Below are positions 46,632 to 55,680 of a DNA stretch of 64,000 nt, in pieces (the stretch's first letter is position 1; every line of letters begins with the position of its first letter). Location of the stretch: contig JADGDD010000007.1 of the NCBI GenBank assembly GCA_016745075.1, positions 1 to 64,000 on the forward strand, read 5' to 3'. The position numbers and the translations under genes were made by a program. This DNA is from Planctomycetota bacterium. Lineage in GTDB: Bacteria; Planctomycetota; UBA11346. A model generated the notes under the pieces. It worked only from the letters and a program-made list of their open reading frames with translations, had not been told where the DNA came from and searched no databases.

Positions 46632-47638
46632 TGACACAACGTTTATGTGATGCGAATACGAACCGTGCAGCCGAAGGTCTTCGGGTCCTTGAGGATATAG
46701 CTCGCTTTCTCTTGAATAACGAAGAGCTTTGTGCAAGAGCTAAACAAATTCGACATACTGTTCGTTCTTCTGTGCCAGCTTCGGTTCTGGCAGATAGAGA
46801 CACCGGTGGAGATGTGGGAACCAGTGTTTCTACTATAACCGAGCAGCAACGCCCTAATCTACTCGCGCTTATTCAGGCTAACGCTAAGCGTCTGCAAGAA
46901 GCTCTTCGGGTATTGGAAGAATATGCTAAATTGCAGGGTAAAGATCAGGTTGCTCGGCAATTAGAAGCCCAGCGTTATGCGAGTTATACGCTAGAGCGCG
47001 ATTTAGCGGCTTGTGTGCCTGCCCATGCCTTTGCTCAGCAGAAAGTCTACGTATTGGTAGATACCTCATTAACGAACGACCCGCTTGCCGTTGCCCGATC
47101 TTCAGTAGAAGCTGGTGCGGGTCTTATTCAGTTACGCGCAAAAAATCTGTCGTTAAGAGATTATCATGCGCTTGCTGTCCAGGTCCAAGATGTTGTTCGT
47201 GGTGCTGGAGGTCTGTTCATTGTGAATGATCATGTTGAGATTGCGGTAGCTCTCCAGGCAGATGGTGTACATGTTGGGCAGGATGACATGCCCGCATCTG
47301 TTGTACGACAGGTAGTTGGTCCTTTGATGGCTATTGGTGTGTCAATTCATACGGTTGAACAGCTAAGAGAAGCTCAAAAAGGCCCTATAGATTATGTTGG
47401 CCTTGGCCCCATGTACGCCACCACCACCAAACCACATGAGCCACAGCGTGGTCCGCAATTACTTGATGCAGTACGGGACACCGTTCGTGTGCCATCTTAT
47501 GCGATTGGTGGATTGACCGAATCACGTATAGCAGAACTTCAGCCACGCCTTCCACATGGTGTAGCTATAGCAGGGTTAGCTTGTCAGGCGGATAATGTGA
47601 ACGAATCGGTTTCCCGTGTCGTTCATTTGTTTGGGTAG
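46631..47638 (+). CDS. thiE: ThiD2-ThiE fusion, thiamine phosphate synthase
   Basis: A 335-residue bifunctional protein. Residues 1-130 match the ThiD2 domain (CDANTNRAAEGLRVLEDIARF and KRLQEALRVLEEYAK), known as an alternative HMP-phosphate kinase. Residues 138-335 are ThiE, which joins HMP-PP and thiazole phosphate to thiamine phosphate: QLRAKNLSLRDY, FIVNDHVEIAVALQADGVHVGQDDMP and GLGPMYATTTK. Fusions of these two occur in other bacteria. It overlaps the AI-2E gene by one base. No TPP riboswitch is visible since the upstream sequence is coding. Confidence 0.92.
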   Translation: MTQRLCDANTNRAAEGLRVLEDIARFLLNNEELCARAKQIRHTVRSSVPASVLADRDTGGDVGTSVSTITEQQRPNLLALIQANAKRLQEALRVLEEYAKLQGKDQVARQLEAQRYASYTLERDLAACVPAHAFAQQKVYVLVDTSLTNDPLAVARSSVEAGAGLIQLRAKNLSLRDYHALAVQVQDVVRGAGGLFIVNDHVEIAVALQADGVHVGQDDMPASVVRQVVGPLMAIGVSIHTVEQLREAQKGPIDYVGLGPMYATTTKPHEPQRGPQLLDAVRDTVRVPSYAIGGLTESRIAELQPRLPHGVAIAGLACQADNVNESVSRVVHLFG

Positions 47639-47642
47639 CATA

Positions 47643-47888
47643 ATGTTTTGGCGCAATGCTCTTGCTCGCTGGTGTCTGGCTTTGGTTTGTCAGCTTCCGT
47701 CTTTTGCCGTTTTTTTTCTTACGCCTTTTGTTTGGTACATTTATCTTCCTGCTGGTCTTTGGGCGGCAGGGGCAAATGTTTTATTTACAGATAGCCGAGC
47801 ACCGTATTTGAATAGCGTTCTATTGCTTCAATCGTTTATATGGTTAAGTGCAACTTCCATTTGTGTGATACGCAATCTCTTATCTTAG
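47643..47888 (+). CDS. small membrane protein, function unknown
   Basis: An 81-residue ORF beginning four bases after thiE, with two or three hydrophobic helices (roughly 8-30, 32-50 and 58-75). No family is recognised. Its tight position suggests it is translated from the same transcript. The frame is open to 47616. Confidence 0.5.
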   Translation: MFWRNALARWCLALVCQLPSFAVFFLTPFVWYIYLPAGLWAAGANVLFTDSRAPYLNSVLLLQSFIWLSATSICVIRNLLS

Positions 47889-48062
47889 TCCTACATCGTG
47901 GGTAAGCCTTGTTTTTTTAAGAAATAAAGTTAGACTAGAAGGTTAGCAGCTCTATTCATTCAAATTCAGCTGTGTTTTATTCATTCCGTCCTGTTTCGTG
48001 TCATATTCATAAAGGCGAAGAAACAGATATGCCGTCCTATTTGGGACAAGAAAGGAGTTGTC

Positions 48063-48848
48063 ATGTTTGACACTCGTATCGCCCGCCGCGCGCAGGGCTT
48101 CACACTGATTGAGATCCTCGTGGTTATCTCAATCCTCGGTTTGTTGGTTGGCCTTCTCGCCCCAGCAGTGGTTGGCGCCAAAAAGTCAGCTGATATGACC
48201 GCTGATGGTAAAAACATGGGCGAAATCATGAAATCTGTTGTTGCATACCGTGCAGAAAAACGCACACACGTATGGCCAGAATGTAAGTTTGCGACTCCTG
48301 CTGATCGTAATACGGCTTTTGTTAATATTGCCACCGCAGATGAAATAAAAGCAACCACTATGGTTTATTATGTTATGTCGTTTGCTGGAGATATTGATCC
48401 TAAGGCATTTATGAGTACTGTCACATCTATGGGTGAGCCGCCTATTTTACCACAGGATACTCCATTTGATAAAGCAAACCCTCTTTGGGCTACAACAACT
48501 TTCGTAGATTGGATGCCAACGATTGATTATGGCATTGACTGGTCTGCCCCGAAAAATGCAGGTAGTGTACGCCCAACTTTAACTAACTATGAGGTTACTG
48601 TCCATGACAGTTCTGCCAACGTTTGTTATGCAGATGGACACGTCTTGCCTGTTGACTTAGAAGGCACTTCAACTGCACCTGAGTTGTACAACCCAGCAAT
48701 GGGAAGTAGTTCAACCACTAAGGATGATGTCTTGTTGGGTGAAAGTATCGATGGAGAAGATACTGGAGTTGTGAAATTTGGTAAAGGCCATAAGAAACGC
48801 GCCTTTATACGTCCAACAGATGTTACCAGTAGCAGTAGTGGCAGCTAG
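48063..48848 (+). CDS. type II/IV pseudopilin with N-terminal methylation motif, copy 2
   Basis: A 261-residue pseudopilin with the prepilin motif QGFTLIEILV (cleavage after G, mature E5) and a hydrophobic helix (about 12-35). The globular part has the same landmarks as the copy at 14 kb: WSAPKNA, VRP, YADGH and a terminal FGKGHKKRA block, followed by a serine-rich tail. An AAAGGAG precedes the ATG and a terminator follows. It lies 2 kb before the pil-like cluster, so it is a good candidate for its pilin. Confidence 0.9.
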   Translation: MFDTRIARRAQGFTLIEILVVISILGLLVGLLAPAVVGAKKSADMTADGKNMGEIMKSVVAYRAEKRTHVWPECKFATPADRNTAFVNIATADEIKATTMVYYVMSFAGDIDPKAFMSTVTSMGEPPILPQDTPFDKANPLWATTTFVDWMPTIDYGIDWSAPKNAGSVRPTLTNYEVTVHDSSANVCYADGHVLPVDLEGTSTAPELYNPAMGSSSTTKDDVLLGESIDGEDTGVVKFGKGHKKRAFIRPTDVTSSSSGS

Positions 48849-48876
48849 ACTTTAATTACACATACTGTATGTAAAG

Positions 48877-48909
48877 AACCCCTGTTATAATCAATAACAG
48901 GGGTTTTTC
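48877..48909 (+). terminator. rho-independent terminator after pseudopilin 2
   Basis: AACCCCTGTTAT at 48877-48888 pairs with 48894-48905 around a 5-base loop and runs into a T-tract. The next gene begins 20 bases later. Confidence 0.85.
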
Positions 48910-48928
48910 TATGGAGAAAAGAGGCGAC

Positions 48929-50830
48929 ATGAACGGTGTTTTTGCGCGTTTGTGCTGGCGACGTTTGTTGACTGCACATCTACTGCTTTTGGGGATTGTG
49001 CTTTTTTCGGTTGTTCGAATATATGGTGTTCATGGGGGGCTTTTAGCGGACGTTTCCGTTGGTTTATGGAGCTTTCAGCTCGTGTCGATCATTTTAATTG
49101 GGACTTTGTTTCCTAGCTGGGGTGGTCGAATAGCAGCAAGTTTATGTCTTACGGCGGCATTGTGTTTCTCTTTTTGGCATATGGCATCCATTGAACTTTA
49201 TAATGAGCAATGTCGGCCGCTTGTGTTTGAGGAAGTACTGGCGTTGTGGCAAGCGGAGGAAACAAGAGGTCTTGTTCTTGGTACCTTGTTTTCGGTTCCA
49301 GCTTGTTTGTTTTATGTGTTGTGGTTTGCATTCTTTGCGGGAATCAACTTTTTATTAAAATGTTTTGCTTCAGATGTGTTGGTGGCTTTTACTTATATCT
49401 TTTTGATTATGATTATGGCGATAGGGTCTTTTCTCGGAACGAGCTCAGGTTCGTCTCGTAGTGCATTTTATTATCATGGAAGACCTCTTTGTGCTCCATG
49501 GTCCTCGGTTCATGAGATGAGAAATGCAGAAGTTCCAGTGGTAGATAGTAAAGTTGCTCGTGAACTTTGGGTTGACCCAAAGGCTCCTTTCTGGAAAGAG
49601 AGAGAGTCCGATGCCGATATAATGAAAGGACTTCATGTTCGGTATCCTAAGCGAAGTATTGTGTGTATTATGTTGGAGTCGCACGCACTTGCCTATATCG
49701 ATAAGATAGGAGTTGGAGCCGAAGGGTATGCCCCATCATCTCCATTTGTCAGCAAGTTACTTAAGGAAGGAGGGCTTTCTTTTGAAGATTGTTATCAGAG
49801 TGGCATGGGGACTCATACAGCAGTATGGTCATTATTATCGAGTCAGCCCTATGTAGCTGAAACTGCTTATTCACCACACTTGGCACGTCTTGGTTTGATA
49901 ACCGACTTTCAAGAATCTGGGTATGATGTTTCTTGGTTACAGGCCGCTCCTGTCCAGTTTGCTGGCTTTCATGAGACTCTCCATGTACTGGGAATAGAAG
50001 GAGGTATGCGAGAAGAAGAAAATGATGCCGTGAAGAAGTTAGATCCTGAAGGGTTGACCCAATGGGGTATGCCCGATGAACACCTCTTTCGCTGCGCCTG
50101 GGAGCGTTTACAGGAATACCATTCTCAGGAGAGCTATCGTCCATATCTACAATGTATCTTAACTCAGTCGAATCATTGGCCTTATGAATTTCCGTCTGAG
50201 GTAAACGGTGTGCTAACGAAGAAGAATCATGAAGGTGGAATGCGTTATGCGGATGCACAAGTTCAGGCGTTTATTGAGCGAATTAGAACTTTGCCGGAAT
50301 CAGAGCGTCCTCTCGTCTTCATTACTGCGGATACATCCTTTTCTGAGTTCTCGACGAAAACCTTTTCTTATAAAGATGAAAACATCGTGGTGAATGCGTT
50401 AGAGAGACTTCGTATACCGAGCGTTATTCTTACTCCAGATGGGTATGGCGCTGGTCAAGTGTTCTCAGGTATATTCTCGCATGAAGATATTTTGCCTCTT
50501 TGTGCTATCATGACTGGCGTTTCCTCTCCGCTAGCTCAAAGATTCCTTAATAACGAGAGGATATATACCATCTCGAATAGCGAAGAGGACATTATAGTGC
50601 TTAGTAGGACTCATTATGGACATCATAGTGGTTGGCAGGGGCACATTCAGAGGATGTGGGGTTTGGAGCAGGCGAGTCAACAAGACGATAGACTGGCAGA
50701 TGTTCATACTTACCTCGCTAGCTGGAGAAAGCGGATATGGACACGTTCGCCAGGCGCAAGGATTGCAACAAGACCAATGGGTTGGCATGCAATTAAGGGA
50801 GGCTATCAGCCGCATAAGGAGGTTCCGTAG
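48929..50830 (+). CDS. LTA-synthase-like membrane sulfatase, probable phosphoglycerol/phosphoethanolamine transferase relative
   Basis: A 633-residue protein with about five N-terminal helices (within residues 12-165) and an extracytoplasmic alkaline-phosphatase-fold domain like LtaS/OpgB. The metal glutamate (IMLESHA, near 249) and the threonine nucleophile (MGTHTAVW, near 293) are in place. At the usual metal-binding DH pair the sequence is TADTS (near 467), so the histidine is replaced by threonine. FSHEDILP near 515 matches the end of the domain. ATG at 48929 follows AGAGG; the frame is open to 48911. Activity is uncertain. Confidence 0.8.
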   Translation: MNGVFARLCWRRLLTAHLLLLGIVLFSVVRIYGVHGGLLADVSVGLWSFQLVSIILIGTLFPSWGGRIAASLCLTAALCFSFWHMASIELYNEQCRPLVFEEVLALWQAEETRGLVLGTLFSVPACLFYVLWFAFFAGINFLLKCFASDVLVAFTYIFLIMIMAIGSFLGTSSGSSRSAFYYHGRPLCAPWSSVHEMRNAEVPVVDSKVARELWVDPKAPFWKERESDADIMKGLHVRYPKRSIVCIMLESHALAYIDKIGVGAEGYAPSSPFVSKLLKEGGLSFEDCYQSGMGTHTAVWSLLSSQPYVAETAYSPHLARLGLITDFQESGYDVSWLQAAPVQFAGFHETLHVLGIEGGMREEENDAVKKLDPEGLTQWGMPDEHLFRCAWERLQEYHSQESYRPYLQCILTQSNHWPYEFPSEVNGVLTKKNHEGGMRYADAQVQAFIERIRTLPESERPLVFITADTSFSEFSTKTFSYKDENIVVNALERLRIPSVILTPDGYGAGQVFSGIFSHEDILPLCAIMTGVSSPLAQRFLNNERIYTISNSEEDIIVLSRTHYGHHSGWQGHIQRMWGLEQASQQDDRLADVHTYLASWRKRIWTRSPGARIATRPMGWHAIKGGYQPHKEVP

Positions 50831-50941
50831 CTTTCGTTCTGCCTTTCACACACTAGACTTGCCTGCTCTTGTCGGTGCTTTGACCATGGGTGATAGCAAG
50901 CGACAATTGGCATGGGTTTATCCCGGGATAGGATGGTGATT

Positions 50942-52825
50942 ATGGCGAATTATGCAGCGTCGTGGGGCCTTGATATTGGAGAAACCAGTGTCAAAGCCGT
51001 TAAGTTGGTGCGAGATGGAGATACAGCCAATGTGGCTGCCTATGCTGTTGAGCCAATAGCACGGGGGCGAGTTGGCGAAAACGGAGAGGTTGATGAAAAT
51101 TATGACCGGAATACTGCCGTTATAGATGCCCTGAAACAGCTCGTTGGTCAATATGATTTAGCTGGCGAACCTGTTATTGCATCTTTATCGGGTCGCCAAG
51201 TTTTTAGTAAATCTCTAAATTTACCAATTTTAGATGAGAAGAAATTACATCGCATGGTCGAGCTTGAAGCTCGTCAACAAATTCCAGGTGATTTTGATGA
51301 GGTCCTATGGGATTATCATACGTCTCCATCAGCATTAGATGATGGCACCTATGATGTTGCGTTGTTTGCGGCTCGGCAGGACATTATCTCAGATTTACTT
51401 GTACAAACGAAGGCCGCAGGCATTAACGTTCTTGGTGTGAGCGTTACCGCATTAGCTGTGTATAACTTTGTGAATTTTGACCAAGAATTTGAAGATGATG
51501 AATCAGTTATTGTCTTAGATGTTGGTGCAGAAAATACCGATCTTGTGGTCTATAATGCTGATAGTATTTGGATGCGTAACCTAAGCGTATCTGGTAATAA
51601 TATCACGAATGCATTTATGAAAAAATTCCGGGTTTCATTTGATGAGGCCGAAAAATTAAAACAGCAAGTTGACGATACGCAGCAGTCGGATCGTATCTTG
51701 CGAGTGATAGAAGGTAGTTTAGGAGAGCTTGCTGGAGATATCCAGCGAAGCTTAGGCTTTTATAAGAGTATAAATAAAGACGCTCATTTTGAGAATGTTG
51801 TCGTGTGCGGCAATACGTTTAAGTTGGGTGTTTTGGCTGAGTTTTTGGCAGACCGCCTTGGCTACCCAATTATTGCGTTGGTTGAGTTGGATAGGTTGAC
51901 TTTTGAACCACATCTTGATCGCGGACATTTTTTGAATGAGCTGCAAGGCATGTCGACTGCACTTGGTTTAGCATTACAGGGTGTTGGCTGTGCGCGGGCA
52001 GATGTCAATCTTTTGCCCAAAGACCAACAGATTCAACAGATTCTTAAAACGAAGCGATGGGCAGCGGTTGCATTGCTGGTTATTATTGCATTGTCTTTTA
52101 TCGTTTCTTTTGCCATTAAACAATCTCGAATTACCGAATATTATGAAAATGGTGAAATGATTAAGTCTCATAGTGAAGATTTGAGAATTGCGGCCAATAC
52201 TGCTAGTGACTTGTACACTGGTATTCAGCCGTTGTTGGGTGATCTTGCTGAATATGATGACTTTGGTCGTCATCGTGGTCTAACTCAGTCTGTTCAATCT
52301 ACTGTGTTAGCTGCCATTGCTAATGTTGCCTTGGATGAATCAACATGGTTGGCTGAAGATGGGCGTAGTCTTGAGGCCGGTGGAGACCCAGTTCGTCAAT
52401 CAGTTTATATCGAATCAATAACGATCCCTCCATATGATATAAGAAAATATGGATTTAACCCGGCGGAAGAACAGCGAACTGTTAAGGTTCAGGTTCGTTG
52501 TTCTGGCGTGAATGATCAACGGCGACGTACTATTGATCGTGTGATGCAAGAACTAAAAGCATTATCTGTTGATACAGAGCTTGCGCAAATAACAGGCCTT
52601 TCTACTTCATCGCCACTTTTTACGGAAGTGATGAGTAAGGAAACAACGCTGCTCGAAGATGAATGGATGTATGTGGATGAGCAAAACTTAAACACTGATG
52701 GAGATATTGAGCCACGGGTAGAGACGCGAACGTTTACGGTAGAAGTGTTTACTTTGGAATGTGCGTTACAAGTTTATGTGAAACCTGTTGTTATTGCGAC
52801 TTCTGATGAAGGAGAAGAACTATGA
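50942..52825 (+). CDS. PilM-PilN fusion, inner-membrane platform protein of a type IV pilus or secretion system
   Basis: A 627-residue protein. Residues 5-350 are PilM, an actin-like ATPase: WGLDIGETSVKAVKL, LDVGAENTDLVVY and VVCGNTFKLGVLAEFLADRLG. Residues from 354 look like PilN: VNLLP, then one membrane helix (about 368-388) and a periplasmic coiled and ferredoxin-like region. PilM and PilN are usually separate genes that bind through the PilN INLLP tail, so the fusion fixes the complex. A GGATGG lies just upstream of the ATG. It overlaps the next gene by four bases. Confidence 0.85.
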   Translation: MANYAASWGLDIGETSVKAVKLVRDGDTANVAAYAVEPIARGRVGENGEVDENYDRNTAVIDALKQLVGQYDLAGEPVIASLSGRQVFSKSLNLPILDEKKLHRMVELEARQQIPGDFDEVLWDYHTSPSALDDGTYDVALFAARQDIISDLLVQTKAAGINVLGVSVTALAVYNFVNFDQEFEDDESVIVLDVGAENTDLVVYNADSIWMRNLSVSGNNITNAFMKKFRVSFDEAEKLKQQVDDTQQSDRILRVIEGSLGELAGDIQRSLGFYKSINKDAHFENVVVCGNTFKLGVLAEFLADRLGYPIIALVELDRLTFEPHLDRGHFLNELQGMSTALGLALQGVGCARADVNLLPKDQQIQQILKTKRWAAVALLVIIALSFIVSFAIKQSRITEYYENGEMIKSHSEDLRIAANTASDLYTGIQPLLGDLAEYDDFGRHRGLTQSVQSTVLAAIANVALDESTWLAEDGRSLEAGGDPVRQSVYIESITIPPYDIRKYGFNPAEEQRTVKVQVRCSGVNDQRRRTIDRVMQELKALSVDTELAQITGLSTSSPLFTEVMSKETTLLEDEWMYVDEQNLNTDGDIEPRVETRTFTVEVFTLECALQVYVKPVVIATSDEGEEL

Positions 52826-53880
52826 ATGCGATAAAACCATATTTATTTTGGGTCATTTGTGGGGCTTTACTGCTTATCGAAGTTGTTGTGTGTGTGACCA
52901 TTGAGCCAACTACAGATAAAGGGAAAAATGTTGCTGACGCAAAAGTTTTTCTGGATAAAGAGTTTAAGAAAGTAAAAAAATTACGGATGAAATCTCAGAA
53001 TACACTGCCTGCTTTTTTTGACCCCAATGATCTAGAAGGCTTTTCTCGCATTCAAGAAGATTACTTAATAAGTAATCGTTGGGAAAGTGGTTTGCGCGGT
53101 TTAAAAAAGCTGTGCGAAACACAGCAGACTTCTATTCATGATGAGTTACTTCGAGTATCTGCACCCCTGAATACAATTGTTTCTGAGAATCATGCTTTGC
53201 GCCCATGGTATCAAGCTTATGAAGATGCGAGTAGCGCTGTATTGAGGAAATTGTATGATGGTGGCCTTTTGGATCATGAATTTTCGCAAAAAGGAGATTT
53301 GAGTGAAGTACTTCGTACAGATACCATGGTTCGTGAAAAATTTGGATTGTTTACGATGAAAGGGGTATATCCACCGAAAGAAGATCATGAGCAATTGCGT
53401 ATGCGACTGCGCATTATTGAAGCACTTGCAGAAGAACTTTTGCAGGTGGAGCGTGAAGCGAGTAGTAATACGGCAATTTCCCGTCAAGGGGTCATCAAAG
53501 ATGAAGACCGTTCTGTTGCTCGTGCTTATTTACGACGAATTGAATGGTCAACAAAGCGGTCACGTGGTGCGAAGAGTGGGTCAGAATTTAAAGTAAAAGG
53601 CGGTTTTTTTCTTGGTATGAACCTTTCTTTGTACGGAGAGCCTACCGCTTTGTTGGCGGCATCTGCTCGTTTAGAATCTTTACCAGCGCCAGTTTTTGTG
53701 GTGAAGGGGTCTACCCTTGATTGCATCGATAGTAATAGCAATGGAAGAGCGAGCGGAAAGACCGCGAATCGGCCAATGAATTTGCATATGCAAGTGGCTG
53801 TTCCGTATTTTACTAAGGAAGAACTGAATAAAACCTTAGAGGTACTTGCGGCTGCAGCTGAAGAAGAGGAGGACTACTAA
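52822..53880 (+). CDS. single-span membrane protein in the PilO position
   Basis: A 352-residue protein with an N-terminal membrane helix (about 6-27) and a large periplasmic part with helical (35-170) and mixed (190-345) segments. It has no clear family match. Position after PilM-PilN and topology suggest a PilO-like alignment-complex partner; the gene order is also like Amuc_1099-1100 beside the Akkermansia PilM gene. Its stop overlaps the next ATG by one base. Confidence 0.72.
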   Translation: MNAIKPYLFWVICGALLLIEVVVCVTIEPTTDKGKNVADAKVFLDKEFKKVKKLRMKSQNTLPAFFDPNDLEGFSRIQEDYLISNRWESGLRGLKKLCETQQTSIHDELLRVSAPLNTIVSENHALRPWYQAYEDASSAVLRKLYDGGLLDHEFSQKGDLSEVLRTDTMVREKFGLFTMKGVYPPKEDHEQLRMRLRIIEALAEELLQVEREASSNTAISRQGVIKDEDRSVARAYLRRIEWSTKRSRGAKSGSEFKVKGGFFLGMNLSLYGEPTALLAASARLESLPAPVFVVKGSTLDCIDSNSNGRASGKTANRPMNLHMQVAVPYFTKEELNKTLEVLAAAAEEEEDY

Positions 53881-55532
53881 TGGATATCAAATCTTTGGCA
53901 CTTGCACACGGAGAGAAACTTGGACTCGGTGTGATTGGGATTTTGTCGGTGTGGTTGGTGTATGGTGTGTATGCAAAACCTGATTATCGTGCACATAAAG
54001 ATGCTAATACAGAAAAAATAAATGAAATAGTAGAAGGTATTAAACGCTCTATAAAAGATAGTGATGCGCCGCGTCCTGCTGATCCAACGGATTATGCAAC
54101 GGCTATTCAGGAACGATTTTCCGCATCGGTGGGTTCTGAGGTTCATCCTGATTATTTGTCGTCTCACCCAGATTATAAAGAAATTGGCCAAGTAACAGAA
54201 TGGTTGTACGCATACTTTGTCGGTGTTCCGAGTATTGAAACAAAAGATGAGATCAATGTTATTCAATTGACGGTTCATGTACCAGAAACCAAAGAAACTG
54301 GAGATAAGCGTAGTTCAGTTGGCGGTGATTTTTCTGTTGAACGAACTATTTCAGGAGGAAGTGTGGTTAACACCATGCGCCCAATCGGCGTTTATGTCGA
54401 AATGCGTATTGGAGAGCGCGGTGATTTTATACCGCTTGAAGCAGATGGTCAGAAAGGCTTCTTTCCATTAGAGACAGGTGAGGATCTTAGTCTCACCTTG
54501 AAGAATACTTCCTCAACTGAATCAACATATTTTCGAGCGCATTATGTTGTTGCTGGTACCGGACGGCTGCCAAGTGATAGCGGTTCAGGTTACGATGTGA
54601 TTGTTCGGTCTGGAGAGGTGAGCTCTATTGATGACTGGAGTGCTTATGCAGAAACATGGCAGGGTGATGAGCTTTGTGTGCAGGTAACAGATCCTGCTGG
54701 GCGTGATATGGTAGTTGATGAGAAAGAACGTGTTTTTATGGGCACTGTTTCTGAAGAATATGAAAACCGCCCGATTTCCGATGTGAAAATTGCCTTAAAA
54801 GATGTTTCTGTAAGTCTGGTTGATCAGTCTGTAACAGCAAAAGTGTTGGTTCGTATGATGTACCGTAATCGCAAGGGAGATGCGGTTGGTTGGATTGAAG
54901 GGCAAGAGTTTAAGGTTGGTATTGGCGATAAGATTGGCGGTAAAAAAATTGTACTTAGTCCGAAAGAAGGATCGGATACACGAATCGAAGTTGACCTCAG
55001 TACTGATTTTGTTTTAGAGTCTGCTACAATAGAGGGTGTAGACCGAGTGTGGTATTGGGAAATTAAGAAAGTGGGTTCAACTTTAGTGGTAGAGAGCAAG
55101 GTGAAATCTTCTGAGAAGGCAGTTCTGCGAAACACAAAAACTGACGGTGTTGTAGAGCTGATTCGATTAGAAAGGAATATTCGTCCTCCTCGCAACCCAT
55201 ATGCACCGTTGATCTTAGGAGACAAGAAAAATGAAGAGGCTGAATTTGTGAGCGGCGATATTGCCCTATTTCGATCACCGAGTCTCGTCCAAAGTCCTCC
55301 TGTAAAGCATGAGCCAAGCGATGCTTTACTGTATGATCTTGATCCGGAAGCACAGACCAACCAAGCGTATTACGAGTTTGGTAACGGTTTGGTTGTGTAT
55401 TATAATCATATCGACAGAAAGATGAAGACGATACCGGAAGATTGGAAGTCCTTAGCAGGTGAATTGCCCGTCTTAGAGGATGAAGAAGGTGAGGCTGATG
55501 AGGCATTAACAGGTGAGGAACCTGCCCCTTAA
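53880..55532 (+). CDS. single-span membrane protein in the PilP position
   Basis: A 550-residue protein with one N-terminal membrane helix (about 14-33) and a long beta-rich periplasmic region (about 120-470) ending in an acidic tail. It is not recognisable as PilP by sequence, being three times longer. By order (PilMN, PilO-like, this gene, secretins) it would link the inner-membrane platform to the secretin. A 150-base gap with a hairpin separates it from the secretin genes. Confidence 0.7.
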   Translation: MDIKSLALAHGEKLGLGVIGILSVWLVYGVYAKPDYRAHKDANTEKINEIVEGIKRSIKDSDAPRPADPTDYATAIQERFSASVGSEVHPDYLSSHPDYKEIGQVTEWLYAYFVGVPSIETKDEINVIQLTVHVPETKETGDKRSSVGGDFSVERTISGGSVVNTMRPIGVYVEMRIGERGDFIPLEADGQKGFFPLETGEDLSLTLKNTSSTESTYFRAHYVVAGTGRLPSDSGSGYDVIVRSGEVSSIDDWSAYAETWQGDELCVQVTDPAGRDMVVDEKERVFMGTVSEEYENRPISDVKIALKDVSVSLVDQSVTAKVLVRMMYRNRKGDAVGWIEGQEFKVGIGDKIGGKKIVLSPKEGSDTRIEVDLSTDFVLESATIEGVDRVWYWEIKKVGSTLVVESKVKSSEKAVLRNTKTDGVVELIRLERNIRPPRNPYAPLILGDKKNEEAEFVSGDIALFRSPSLVQSPPVKHEPSDALLYDLDPEAQTNQAYYEFGNGLVVYYNHIDRKMKTIPEDWKSLAGELPVLEDEEGEADEALTGEEPAP

Positions 55533-55603
55533 TGACGTTTTATGGCAAGAGTAACAGTGGCAGACACAGGACTGCTCTGGTAGGTAGAAAGACTTTAGTT
55601 TGG

Positions 55604-55633
55604 CAAAGAGGAGGCAGAATTGCCTTCTCTTTG
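55604..55633 (+). terminator. intra-operon hairpin before the secretin genes
   Basis: CAAAGAGGAGGCA at 55604-55616 pairs with 55621-55633 (one G-U) around a 4-base loop, with a weakly T-rich run after it. It could attenuate transcription into the secretins. Confidence 0.45.
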
Positions 55634-55680
55634 TTGATTGATTGTGAACAGGACGAACAGGAAAGTAACGGAGCAGACCT

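Noticed and set aside
54824..55360. Minus-strand 178-residue ORF inside the 550-residue pil-cluster gene
   Set aside because: Serine-rich antisense shadow; the sense gene has overlap coupling and a sensible topology.
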